Of a stretch of DNA of 64,000 nt, positions 10,282 through 24,700 are shown piece after piece. The translations under genes and the position numbers were made by a program. Source of the stretch: Toxotes chatareus (taxonomy: Eukaryota; Chordata; Actinopteri; Toxotidae); contig CM028895.1 of assembly GCA_016801885.1 (NCBI GenBank), positions 4,021,501 to 4,085,500 of the forward strand, read 5' to 3'. The notes beneath the pieces were generated by a model. It worked only from the letters and a program-made list of their open reading frames with translations, was not told the DNA's origin and ran no database searches. Numbering within the stretch: position 1 is the stretch's first letter; each line of letters opens with the position of its first letter.

Positions 10282-13200
10282 CCCTACCCTGTATCTGGAG
10301 TGGGCTCCCATCGCTATAGCAACCCTGGCGTACTGGCTGATGGGTCGTTTGTAGCCGACTGCAGATGCCGGCCTTTTCTTCATCTGTGAGGATTTACTGG
10401 ATGGAGAAAGAGGAGGAGATCAATGAGAAACAAAAAAAAATCAATTAGAAATCAATGCTGAAAAAGGTAATTTCATATCAGAATCTCAGTTTCTACAAAA
10501 TAATTTTAAGCAATATTGAAAAACCAGGTATGTTGACAAAGGTCAAAAGGTCATGAGCCTTTGACCCAAATCCACATCATGTTCGACCTCAGGCCACTGA
10601 TGGAACACAGTGACCCAAACCGGGAAATTCCCCACCGACCTTTCAGTAGGAACAAGAGGCTGAGACTTCCACTGATCCTCCTCAGGGTCAAAGGTCAGTC
10701 TGTTCATGATCTTATTCTTCTCCTCTGGAGGGATAAAGTTCTCTATGATCAGATACCTGCAAGTGCACAACGCACACCAACGCTTTAATCTGAGGTCATA
10801 TCATGATCAAGTGGAATCAAAGAATACAATTAAGGACTTATGGAGCAATTCCTAAGACTTTATTTGCACGATAAAAACTGTGTACAAAAGCATGTTGTGA
10901 GAATTCATGATGAATTTTTCTGTTTTGCATGCAGGTGCCCATTCATAGATTTATTCAGCACGTCTCAGTGTTTGGAAAAATGAAATCCCAAGAAATTCTG
11001 CATATATATATAATGTGAGTGTGTGCTGTGTTTGCTGAACCATCAGAGCATGTTTGTTTGGCGTATCAGCTCGACTCACTTGAACTTGAGCTCTCTGGTG
11101 AGCTCGTTCTGAGTTTGTTCCAGCTCCTGTCGGGCCCTCACGTGCTCGTCGTTCACGTCCTGGATCTCCGTTTTGATGCACTGGAGCTTGGTATACAGCT
11201 AAGAGGAGAGAGGGAGCGAGAGAAAGACAAACAGAGAGCGTGAGGAGGAGAAATGTCGCCCAGCGCAGTGTAGTTTCTGATGAACTGGTCTCCAACTCGC
11301 TGCAGCTTGGTTGCCCATAGCAACAGCACTGGAGGCACTGGTGTCTGGAGAAATGGGCAGCCAATAGGAGCACAGCAACATGGCAGCCCTCCCTCCTTGC
11401 AGCTCATTCCTCCTCTTTCCTCCTGCGCTCCTGAGCTTTCACACTGTTCATTCTCTGACTTCACCCAGGGCTGCCTGCATGGGCTTCACACAAGTAGGTT
11501 AATCCTGACTTTAGCCCTGGTCTGGCCTTAAAGATGACACAGCAGGTCAGGTGAATTTTCACGCAGGCTGAATTTGAACACGGCCGGCGTGAAGCTTTGG
11601 AGGAAAACAAGATTATTTGGAAGCAGCTGGTTACAAACTCTATGTTGTGATGGTAAATTTTTTAGCAAACAAAAAATGCTGAAAAACTGATGCTCAGAAT
11701 TGGACTTATTGTTTAACCTAATGCATATTCATATGTAATCAAGTTGTATTGCGATTTAATTATACTCTCTGTGGTACCTGTGCTTATATTCTTTGATTGA
11801 ATTTGCAAAATTGAGCACTGGCGGTAATGTTTGCCTCGGGGGAACCGTGCAAAACGAGTGCTCACATTCTCTCATTCATCTGTTTCAGCATCGTCTCCAC
11901 TGTCAGAAAACTTGAGCCAGCATGAAAAGCTTGTGGGAGCAAACTCCAAAACAGATATGATGGAGCAGCTTCACTCCAAAATAATTTCACAATAAAAAAA
12001 ATATATAAAAAACTGGAAATCTTGTCCTTGTCTATTGTCACCATGTCAGGAGATCTAAATAAGTAATGAAAGATGCTATGGAGCCACATATTGTTCCTGC
12101 TCCTGTGTGATGACTACAGGTTTTAAACTCAGAAGAAAAAATGTAAAATATGTTGAAGTCAACAATCACAACACCAATACTGATGTGAAAGTGAGAGAGA
12201 CAGAGCCTGAAAGCAAGTGTCTCATGGCAAAAGCCCAAGAGTTGGCAACGCTGCTGTAGCTGCGCTGTGACTATTCAATGCACCACTATAAATCCAGCTT
12301 AAAACGTACTCTATTACCAGCCTTTCCTTCATTTTGCAAATTTGCTCATGAAATGCAGTGAATTTGGAAGGTAAGCAAAGACGTGCAGAAACCTGTTTGG
12401 CTCTTCACCACAAAAAGTTCATGAGTAACCAGTTTTTCTCAGCCAACAAGCTCCCAAACCTGAAGGTTCCTCTGAGCGTCACAGGCTCTGCCCATCGAGC
12501 TGTAAATGCACAGTGTGAAAAACTCTCCATTTCATTCTCCTCAGAGAGACAACACCATGCAGTGGGAGGAGGGTGGAAGGCGCTCACACATATCGCGTTA
12601 GGGCATCAGGGGAACAAAAATCAACACAGGATGATTAGTCACACTGTCGTCCACATTCACACAATGGGTTGTTTGAGGTTAGTCCTGCTGGCTGGGCCAG
12701 TGCAACGGATTGGGAAGCGAGAGCAGCAGGGAAGGATTTACAAGGTTTGGAGTCTTGTTGGTTTAGGGTTTTCGCACCGAAGGAAGGCGTGAGATACTGG
12801 GACATCCTGAGCAACCAGTGAGGGAAAACACATTGGAGATGGTTAGTGTGGAAAGCGTGGACAGAGAGTGAGGGAGGCAGAGGGAAGGAGGGAAAGGTCC
12901 AGGAAAGGGGAAAGGGGGCGGCAGGACAAACCTTGAGGTACTGAGATTTAAGTGTGTGTCCGGACGGAGCATGTGTCCGAGGCAGGGGGGTCATTAGGAT
13001 CCAGGTCAAGGTTCAGGGGTTCAGGGGTAAAGAGGGATATACTCACATTAGGAACAAAAACAGGAAGGTGTATGTGTGTGTATGTGTGCATTTGGTGCAC
13101 ATGTATATGTGCATGCCTACTGTATTTGGATTCTGAACATATTTTACCTTCTTGAGTTTCTTGGTCTTGGCCTCCACCTCCTGCTGCAGAGAAGTGAAAG

Positions 13201-16200
13201 TCTCTCTCAGCTCCAGCGTCTCCTCGTCCCGAATCAACATCTGCTGCTGCATCTCCCTCTCCCTACGCGTCTGAAAGCGTTAAATAAAATGTCAGCGTTT
13301 TTTTTTTTTTCCATGGTATTTTGCACATTAACCTTAACTCCCAAGTCCTGTTGAAACCTGCACCTGAGCTTCAGTATTTCCAGTATTTCATCCTGCAGTT
13401 GAATAGAGGATGTCAAAGCCTCCTGCTGCCAGGAGATCCACACAAACATTAAACCAAATGTTCGATAAAACCATACGTATACAGCCCAGGTGTGCAGTTT
13501 TATCATGTAGGGCAGTTTTTTTTAAACATAATAAAAATAAATACAGACTCCCCCACTTCTGACTGAACAGTCTCAGGAGCAGCAGAGGGAGCTCCAGAGA
13601 AAGGCCTCCAAGGAGGGATTTATTTATTTATTCAGAGTTCAACAGGTGTCTCTGTGTTGGAGGTTTGCCCGCTGGAGGTACCTCTCTGTTTTCCTTTCTG
13701 AGCCACAGTCCTTAGACCACTTCAGGAGGGACTTCTTCTTCTGTTTGGAAAGCCCGAGGCTATTATCTCAAATTTGCCACGATGCCACATGAACCATCAC
13801 CAAACCACGGCCCCCACGACACACACACACACAGGTTTACCTGCTCAGCAATCTCATGCCGTTTCATCTCCAGCATCTTCTGCTGTTCATTGGTGTGATC
13901 TATGATGTTCTTTCCACCGACCAGCAGCTTGCTCTCCATCGCCTGACAAAACACCAACGAACAAAAACATCATTATCAGGTATCAGCTCCCTTTAACCAA
14001 GGTGTCATCATGACCAAAAGGGAAAGATGTTTTTAATCAGCCCATTGACAAACACTTAAGACTGCAGCTGGAATTAATAACAGATAGAAGTAAAACCAGA
14101 ACATGTGTCTAAAAGTCTGCTGCAAGGATAAGGACGGAGTGTTTTTCTTAAGGTCAAACAAAGTTCATTTGGACATCTAACAGTTCAGTCTTTGTGTTGT
14201 GTGTGTGTGTTGGAGCTGCTGCAGTCAGTGCAGACTTTGTGCTGATGAGGCAGATGGAGCTGGAAGTGGGCAGCTTAGCAGCGGCATGATGACACTACAG
14301 CCACAACCAGCTGAGCTCTGCTGAAAGTCTGTGCGGTGCGGTCAGACCTCAGACACCAGTCGCTCTGAAAACTCGTCTAGCTGCATCATCACAGGCTGTG
14401 TTTTCATAAGACAAAACCACATCAATCCTTATAAAGTCCTCCAGAGGTCATCAGAGTTAATATGAATTAAATCAACTCCTCAAATTTAAAGAAACGACAC
14501 CGAGGTCAAATCAGTCTAATCTATGAAATTCACAGTACAGAGGTCGTGTCTGTTTATCGCCATTGACTTTCGGCTTTTGGTTTTCATAGAGGCTGTTTGA
14601 AAATAGCTGTGTCTGGCTTGGTTTTCGCAGTTTCCTTTGTGTTTTCCTGACAAATGCACAGACACAAACCGGTGAGAAGATCACAGATGAAATAGAAGCT
14701 GTCAGTTATTCCCGCCTGCTACCCAGCTGTCTGCTATCTGTAAATAACCACAAACAAACAGCAGTGCATGGCCACCCACGCTGTCCCTCTTTCTCCCCCT
14801 AAAAAATTAAATAACTACATCACTTTCTTCAAAGTTTTGAAACACCTTTCTCCACCTGTTCTGAAAGGCTGTGAGCACTGGATGTCAGAAGGCCCTCGCC
14901 GGGTTTGACGGACTTTAGCAGGACATGATTACATCCTGCTGCGGTGGATCATAGTTTCACAGAGAAATGATAAAACTGATGGACTGCAGGAGAAAGCAGT
15001 GATGTGGCAGGTTGAATTCCTGATCCCACACGCAGGCAACAAAAGAAGCACTTTGGTTCAGGACATGGAAAGATTGTGATTTTGGTTGAATTTAAATCAA
15101 CACGTCTGTATTAAACCGGTGCTGCAAGCGCAAACAAAAACGCAATCAGAAAAAAGTATGAAGTTTTGTGCAGCGTTCCAGTTATTATTTCTACCTTTTA
15201 AAAGGAAAATTTAAGTTGCAGATTTTATTACATGTGTGTGTTAACTCTGATGAAGAATTGTTATAACTTAATGTCTCTGGTTAAAGCATCTCTGGTTACT
15301 GTGGAGATGAAAAGGCCTGAGGTTGAGGTGATGCAATCTGTCCTAAAGGTGATTTGTGCATGCACACACACACACGCACACACACGCACACGCACACACA
15401 CACACACACACACACACTGCTTCTTCCTTTGTCTGAGAATGAATGAGCTCTGTCCTGAGGGAAGAAATTAAAAAAAAAAAAAGAAGGTAGAAATGCTAGA
15501 AGAACGAGAGACGGGAAACAGGAACAGGAGAGGGAAGGAAAAGAAAGGAGGAAAACGTTAAAAAAAGAGGAGGGAAAATGGAGAAAAAAAAGGGGCCTGA
15601 GGAGGGCAAACAGGAGCCATGGCCATTTTATACTGGCCACATTCCAGTCTCAGGGCTTTATACAAAAAGACAGTGTGTGTGTGTGACAACTGTGTGCAGC
15701 CTATACATTCTCTATTACATGCACATACCACACTGTCCACTTGATTATATGAGCGAACACAAAAACACACACTCACACACTCTAACTTATGCAGAGAGTA
15801 CAGTGGAGTCCTTCAGAGAGGATGCGTCTGCAGCAGGTCTTTACAGAAAGCCTCTTTGTCTCGAGCGGTCTTTGTGTCCTGTGTGTTGTGTGTGTGTGTG
15901 TCTGCCTGTTTTGCTGCTCTTTGTGTTTTGTCATATTCTTTCAGCTTCATTAAAGGGATGATTCATGTCAGGGGTTTTCTCTCTCTCTCTCTCTCATACG
16001 TCCCATGTCTCTACCCCCCCGACAGGCTGGTTAAACACAGTGGACAAGAAAGAAGCAGGAAACCCTTTAGAATTACCTGATCTTCATCTAAGTACAGGCA
16101 AACACAATGGGCTTAAGCTAATAGACAAACAGAGGAGCTTAAGAACAAAGGGGAATTAATACTATGGGTTTAAAACTAGCTTGAAATTTTAAATCCTTGA

Positions 16201-18703
16201 AACACATACAATATCTGAATCTACCATTTTGAAGTGTAAAGTCTACAAACTTAATCCTCCCTTGACTTAATGCGAAATCAGAGTTGAGAATTTGAGGGAA
16301 ATTGACTTATCCTGGAATTTTACTGCCGCCTCTGGGTCATGAGTTCCCATGGCTGATTTCCAAATAGAGCTTTAAATCCAGAGAGAGAGAGTTAAAAAAC
16401 AGAAAACACAGACCCAGAATATTTACCTTTTTTTTAGTAAAAAAAAAAAAAATCCACAAACTGACGACACAGGGTCAAAAGTAAGGACAAGTGAATCACG
16501 TGCTTAATGCTCAAGACAAATTCTTTCATGTCTGAGATGTGAAGATAAAGAGAAGATGAAAGGGGAGGAAGAGTGAGGAGGAGGAGGTGGAGTGATGACT
16601 CAGTGACGAGTCCAAATGACCTTCAATCACATGAGAGACCACTCACTTGTCATTCGAGTCATTACACACACACACACAGATGCAGTCAGGGTGGTTGATG
16701 CTCTCCAGAGGTCACAGCACAGTTAAATGTGTCCACCATGTCATTATAAACCTTCCTGCAGCTCGTTCACTGACGAGTCTGGATGAAAGCAGCTTTCACA
16801 TGCGAGCAATTTTGATTCTGAACTTCTTCTCACTGATTACAGACACTCACAACTGTTTCAGAAGAAGAAGAAGAGGAAGAAATTTCATTTTAAAGTCTCA
16901 TTTTAAGAACCTGATGGGTCAAAAGATATTTCATTATTCTGCTGCAGAACAATGCAGAAAAAATAATCTTGCTTCAAGCCTGAAGATGGTCAATATCTCC
17001 TGAGCTGTGGAGTCTGCGGGACGACGACTAAAAGGAGAAAAAGAAAACACTGAAGCGTTTATAACTACGTTACACTTTTCCCGGAGCTTGTGACTGCATG
17101 TGTGTGAGTGCCAGCCTGCATATTTGTGCGTGGATGTATGATCTGCCCTTTAAGTGTGCACTCAAATTCTTTTGGCTGTGACTGATTCATTTCCTGATGG
17201 GAAAGTGAAGAGAGCGGGAGGCGCTGCATATTGAGCCGGCTCGTCCGCATCAGCCAGCCAATCACAGCGAGGCCGGGGCCTGCTGGGAGCGAGTGGGCTA
17301 TAAATACAACGTGACGACAACAGGTCTCGGGCGTGCGGCACAGAGACAGAGACAGGAACACAGACGAAGAGAGAGGGAGAGGTAAAAAGGAAAAGACAAG
17401 AGACACAGTGCGCGAAAGAGAAAGAGAGAACAAAGGTCAGGTCATCTCTGAGAATCTGTTTCACATCAGTCCCGGTCGATGCAAGAGGCACTTAACGAGC
17501 CACCTAGGATCTCATTACCATTCACTCGCTGTCAATCATCTCCTGCATCTAACACACACACATGAGGGAGATCCAGTGAATGACACTGCAATCAGCAGAT
17601 CCCAACCCACAGATCATTCTGGAAAACATCCTGTTATCCTGCCAAATGAAACTTAATACGCACAAGACTTTAGTAATATGACTTATTTTCCTGTTTATGT
17701 ATTCAAGGAGAAAAGAGGATGCTCATATTTTCATTTTATTTTATTTTAAACATACATTAAGGGTCAGCCTTCAAATGGTAATGAAGAGAGGTAAATATGA
17801 AGAGACAGAGACTGGAAATAGGGGGAAACAGTTTATGTAAAACCACAACATGTGGGTTTGACATTTCTGTGTCTATACAAATTAGAAAAACAAGATATTT
17901 TGTGTGAATTAATGAGCTTTAAAGATGCTGGTGGATATTTGTTACCTTTGTTTAGAGGCAGGCTAGCAGTTTCCCACTGTTCCCAGTCTTTATGCTAACC
18001 TAAGCTAACTACGTCACACTGAACAGACAGAAATGAGAGTCCTGTTGAAAACAGCATTTTCCAAAATATGAAACTATTCCTTTAAGATGAAAGCAAGAAG
18101 CTCTGGAGGTTTGTTTTTACCTAATTTTATGCATTGAAGTCTTTACACAGCTTGCATAAAAACGGTTTAATTAATTATTCATATGTTTTTATAATTGTTT
18201 TGTATATTTTATGAGGCTACAGTGGTTACATTAGCAAAATATTACATCTCACATCCAACCAAAAGAGCCATTTTCACTTTCCGTGCCTTGCAAGATAAAC
18301 ATATATTTAATATTTTATGTTTACGTGCAGACATTTCTCTCACTCTCGCTGTTTGTTTGTCTCCTTGAGACAGAGGGGAGTGTACTATCTTAGAAAGGGC
18401 TCTCCATCGATCCTGTGACTTAAAGTGAACACACATGCAGACATCATGTATACACACAAACATGAAAAACTCACATCGACACACACACACACAGTGGATT
18501 CATCAATATTTCAGTGACGCAGGCCTCCATGCTGAAAGATGGAGAGCAGCGATGAGCCCTTTTCCACACACACACACACACACATGCCTGCCTGTCTCTG
18601 CCCAGCCTTTTTTCTCCTCTAATTAGGCAGGAAAGCAGCTATATAAACAGGAAACAGAAATTCTACCCATAAAGCCATGCATGTATGTGCGCCTCTACGT
18701 GTA

Positions 18704-18739
<36 letters not shown>

Positions 18740-21700
18740 CTAGCAATTTTTCCTATGAGGCAGTGGGTATTGTTGTTGACCATGCACTCTGATTGGCTGA
18801 ACTTCAGCTGGCAGGATGTAGGAAAAACCTTAATGCACAGTCAGTGTCACTTTCCTCCGATAACAAGCCAGCGAAGACTGGAAGAGGCATTAATGGCAAA
18901 AAAAAAAATAAAAAAATCAGTCAATCATAAAGTCATAATTCATACAATTACATGAGCTGATCTAGAATCAGTAAGAAAGATTCAACTTTCATCCTGCCTC
19001 AGGCCACTTTCCCTCTTGTTTGATGTCAGGGCTGACAATGCAACATCTAGTTTAGGCTTCTTACAAAAGAAATCAAAGGATCAAAAGCATTGGAGAGAAA
19101 TACCCCAGTGTTTCCCAACACAGACTTTATCTGGCCAATTTGCCATAGGAGATTTTTTTATTCTTTGTCTCAATTTATTAGCTTCACACTCTTGAAAGAG
19201 GTTTGTCCGGATCTAATTTTCCTGTTCCCACAAATTAAGGTTCTTCACTTTGTTCCAAATTTGCAAGTATTTGTAGTAACATCTCTAAAGACTAACTTCA
19301 CACTTTTAATTCAAGATGCGTGACGGGAAAATTACTAAATGAAGCTGGAGACGAGGCAGGTCGATCGCTCAGCCAGTAAATGCTTTACAAAACAAAGGTA
19401 GAGAAACAGATGGACTGAAGGATGGATGAGGCCGAGAAACATAAAGCAGCGTTTGATCGTGATGTTTAATGGCGTTCAGGTTCACTCTCGACCTCAGAAA
19501 CAGCAGTTGAGAAAACAATCCAAGTTATATCTTATAAAAATTAAAGCATATTTTAGAGTCTAAAGCTTAGACAGCTTTAATACATTTCAAATTGATTTTA
19601 AGGACCAACAGAAACCTTGAATAAGACAAGCTGAAAGAAAAAGACATCTGTAATGTGAGAGACAGTACGAAGAAGGAAGGCAGCACAGTATTGACCCAGA
19701 AAAGTGGATCTAAGAATAGTCCACAGGGTCAGAAACAGCATCCTCCTTATGACAAGCTGCTGCTCAGAGGTGCAATAAGTTTATTTAATTGTTAGGTCAA
19801 AAAAAGGCGCCAAAGTCAATGTAATGAAACCTGTTAGTGTAAAGGTGATAAAATAATTGAAGTCTTTGCTGAAATGTGCACAACTCAAAGTTATTGGAAC
19901 ATGTATGAGATCTCCAATGCAAACCAGAAAGACTGAGTCCAAAAAGTAAATCAGGAAACAACAGCATCATATGGTGTGATAGGATGACGATTACAAAGTC
20001 ACCGGTAATTTGATTTAAATGGAAAATGTCCATCCTCATTTTCAGTAAAGTCACACACTGATGTTTCTTTGCCATTATCTCCCAGTCAGCTATTTAATCA
20101 TTTACAGGATTATGAAACCTTATTAACTCACTTTATTGGCTGTCTGCTCACTGCATTGTTGCTACAAGCATATGAGAAACGTCTGTCCTAATCTGGCACA
20201 GCAATGTGATGATTTAGATCCAAACCAAGTCAATCAGAGATGATAACAAGCCGTCCAGACACCACAACTGTGCAGCTGAGTCACACAGATGCTGTCGGCA
20301 CATCAAAGTCCTCAATTTCTTGCAATTCAACAATCAGTTGTTCAGAGCAAAGTATGTCAGCATGGATAAACCTCCGACAGGACAAGGCCGATTTCCCTAA
20401 AAAGCAATTTCCGGTTTTTGGAATTAGTTCAATTAAAAATCATCCCAGACTTCTTACTTGCTCCACACAGTTCACTAAGTTTTCTAGCATTTCAGATATT
20501 TCTGCTCCTGTGCTCAGTGACAACTGTTTCCTTGGTTGGAAAAACACCAACTATTCAGAGCTCTTAGGCAGGATTAAGAACGGGGACTTCATCTTCCTGT
20601 GCCTGAGCCATTAGAACAGCTACATCCACAAAAAAAGGGGGACAAAGAAACAGCTACAATGATGGCCACAAAAACTGGCTGTAAGTGTGGATGAGACCCA
20701 TCAGCTGACATGAACATGACTGAAAAATAAAGTTAAATTAAACAGTAATTCAGTCTCACTATCGACCTTACTGTTGATGATTTCTATTCGCCTTTTCATG
20801 ACATAAGGTTGCATTTCTCCAGGTTTTTCAAAATCTGAAGACTGAATTTGTCAGACTGAGAGACGCCCTGCTGTCTGCACTCAGCCAGAGATTGATTTTA
20901 AGTGAAGAACCTTCACTCTGTAACACCCCTGTGCGACCACATGTGGGCTGAGCATTTTTCTAGATCCAAAAACTCCAACAGAGTGAGATGTCTTCTCAGT
21001 AGCAGATCGTATTACTTCGATTTCAGGAGGCACATTCTCCCAGTTGCACTTTCATTCGTATCATATCAATAATTTAAACTTATTAGCTTTATAGTTTTAA
21101 ATCACAATCTTCAGAATCTGGTTCAAGTGGCCCTTGAAAAATGAGATGTGTCAGATTTAGTGGCCTCTATCTCAGCTTTTTCACACATTACAGCAAATGA
21201 CGAATAGTGAAAGCAAGAAGGTGACATGCACATAAGGTCAAGCGTTAGCTCTGAACCTGTGATGTTGTGAATACTTGACCTGTGAAGCCGACAGGACGTC
21301 TGACATTATATTTTCTCATGTAAAATCAAAGCTGGTGGCAGCTCCAGCAGAACAGATAACAGCTACGTAACAGTTGCTCCAACATTACAGCACAATCCAC
21401 AGATGGAGCGCTGCACCTTGGAGGCCAGTTAGCTAACAGCACCCTGCAGAAACACCAGCTGACCCAACACAGCTTCACAAGGCTGGTTTCTGACCTACTT
21501 AAATTTGTTGTGTGTGTATGTGTGTGTGTGTGTGTGTGTGAGGCAGAGGAGAGACAGGAAAGGAGAGAAAGGACTTGACCGCTTTTCATTCTGATCCTAT
21601 CTTTTTTCCATCTTCATTTCCACTGATGTTTCCAGCCAGAGCCTCTTTCTTCTTCTCATTCTGACTCTCTGCCTAGCAACCTCTCGCTCATTGGTCAGGA

Positions 21701-24700
21701 GAGCAGAGAGTAAAATGGAACCTTGAGGAAAGATTCTGTGATTGGTGGGTTAATATTGGTCCCTGCCAATCAGAAAGAAAAGTTAGGCTGAGGTCTCCTA
21801 AAGGCCAATTTATAGCTTTGTGCAGAATTGCCACGAAGCCTACGCTGTAGGCTGCCTCCCAGAAAACGTAACGACATGTCATGATCATGCAGAGCGCAAC
21901 AACTGTGATTGGTCAGCTTCTCTCTTTAAAGAAGAATGCTGGTGTTATTCTATATTATATCGAATGCCATGAAAACCAACTATGTGTCCATCTCTTAAAA
22001 CTTTCTGACTCCTATGACTGTGGCACTCTGCCTCAAGCTCACTGGTTCTCTATAAAGACGTATATCTTTAAAAACAGGTCACAAATACATCGTTTTAGCA
22101 AACATCACTCAAACAGGAGTAAACAGCGCCTTTGCTGGGGACCATTTTCAACCAAACTTATGCTTTCAAGCAAATTAATCTGTTTTCCTGCACGAGAAAT
22201 GTTGCTTTGGGGTTACTCAGGTTTCCTTTTAAACCAGCAGCGACAAACTGATGCATCAAAGGCAGGAAATACTTCTTCTCCTTAATCATCTTCCTCCTCG
22301 AGGGGAGAGGAGAAGCAGTTTTGCTGATTCTCTGCGCTGACATCACTCAGTGGCCACCCAGTCAGCATCAAACACCGGGACCCCCTGAGCTGTGCAGCGT
22401 GATCACACAAGATTTTATTCGGTCGAGCACAAAACGGCATCGGGCCCACGGTGCTGTGGAGGACGACGTGACGGGAAGAAACATGAGGAGCCTCGCACAG
22501 AAACACAGGATTAGGATATACATTATCTCTGTGTCATGGGACTATCCCAGACCTCAAACCTTCACTCACTGCTGGGAAAAACAGTTGGCCATATAAGCTG
22601 CAAAAACATATTGTTCTCAGCCAAATACAACAGATAATACACATAACCGCAGCTACTGTCCACTGGCATTTTAAATAAAGCTTTCAGTCCATCAAAATGA
22701 CATAGCAAGAGTTGGTTTTAGAGCCACATATTTCAGTTCAGTTGGATTCATTTATATGTGATTTTGCGCACATTTGTCAGAATCAGAAAAACACTTCTGT
22801 CAATATCATGTTATTGATCTGAACCATTTCGCCAATGTAGAAGAGGCAAACAGATCAATCTGTCCCCTAAAAACAGCTTCAACAGACCAGAATGTAATTC
22901 ACAATAACACACTGTGTTTTGAGAAATGACTGTAACCTTTTCCAAACTGTACAAACTCTCTCTCTCTCTCTGTGTTATTACACTGCTCCTCTTGCTATCG
23001 CTCTCTCCGCCTACACAGACTTGTTTTTTTTCCCCACACATCAAAATGACACCTCTGCTCTGGGAGGTGTTAAAGACTCAAAGGTAGGCTGAGGGAAAAG
23101 CGGGTAAACCAAAAAATTTACAGTACAACATTTTATTGCTCTTAAAATAAACAGAACATCACAAACCAATAAGAGAAAAACACAACCCAACACAAACCCT
23201 CTTTTGTTCTTACAGAGGTGACGCTGAAAATATATCTCCCCTCCTCACCTCCTCACATTAGAGCCTCAGGCTTCCTGCTGCAGCTCAGTAAGCTGATCCA
23301 GCAGTGTCTCGTGTTGGACAGTCCAGGCTGTAGCCACAGTTTTATGGGCTGCAGTCATTCTGCACGGGTGACTTATTGACTGGATGCACCCATGAATCAG
23401 AGCAAGTAATTAACGCAGGTCTGACTCTGTCTTTGATTGCCGGCTGTGTGTTGGGGTCTATGTGTGTGTGTGTGTGTGTGTGTGAAAAAGGGCAAAGGGA
23501 GAACTGATATTTGAAGCTACAATGACCACGGTTCCTGTCTGGACACATGAGACACACAAACAGACTGTGGATTAAGGACAGCAGGAACAAAAACACACAC
23601 TGTACCAGTCACTGGAACCACTGGTACGAGTACTAGACTCAGCTGCATCAGCTATTTGTTAAGTTCAAATATGACCTAGTTATAATCTAAGTGTTTACTA
23701 AACAGAGTTGTACCAAACAAACTAGTACACAGAGAACAGTCAGTGTCCTCTCTCTCTAACATACAAGTACATGACCCTGATGAATCATTCTGGTCATCAG
23801 GGTTATCTCATGTTGGGCTGGGAGACTTCAGGCGAAGACAGTTAAGGGCTGACAGGAATGAGGGCAGGGAGATGGGGAATGACATGCAGCAAATGTCCCC
23901 AGCCAGACTCCAACTGAGGATACAGCAGTTCATGTTTGGCACTTTAAAGCCTGTGTTATGAACTTGGGGTGTGTTTGACAGACTTTGTAGGACTGTCAAC
24001 TGACCACTCGATTAACCCACTGGAGTCTAGGTTATTTAGGTAATATATTTGTAAAGGTGGAAAGTCTGCGTTTCACACATCAGATCTGAACCAGTAAGAC
24101 AGCCAAGTTGTCTCCCTATCGCACCGAAAGGTTCAGTAACGGTTGGGCTATAAAGCACACGCACTCTCACGCACACGACACACACTGAGGTGTAATTAGA
24201 TATGAAGCTCCCAGGGTTAATGTCCACAATGTCACTTAATAACAGCTCATCAGATTATCACTGTGACGGGTATAGTATGAACCCAAGTGCAGTACAAAAC
24301 AGGCAATGAACTGATGATCAGTTAATAGGTTTATTAACTGGCACACAAAACAGTTCACGGGCTGGGCAGAAGGCTTGGTCGAGGCAGGCAAAAGTTCAGT
24401 AACAGGGAGGCAGGCAGAATCAGGCAAACAGTCCAGAGAGAGACAGGCTGAGCTCGTGGTAGCCAAGTTGTCTCCCTATCGCACTTTGAAAAGGTTCAGT
24501 AACGGTTGGGCTATAAAGCACACGCACTCTCACGCACACGACACACACTGAGGTGTAATTAGATATGAAGCTCCCAGGGTTAATGTCCACAATGTCACTT
24601 AATAACAGCTCATCAGATTATCACACATGATAATCCCATGAACCACATGTCCTTAATCTGACTCCTTCAACTGAGTACACGTGTGTGTATGTGTGTGTGT

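Noticed and set aside
12358..12792. 144-codon frame in kif3c intron 3
   Set aside because: It lies wholly between confirmed kif3c exons on the opposite strand and resembles no family.
20240..20614. 124-codon frame in kif3c intron 1
   Set aside because: No recognisable domain, no splice or promoter context, and a composition like surrounding non-coding DNA.
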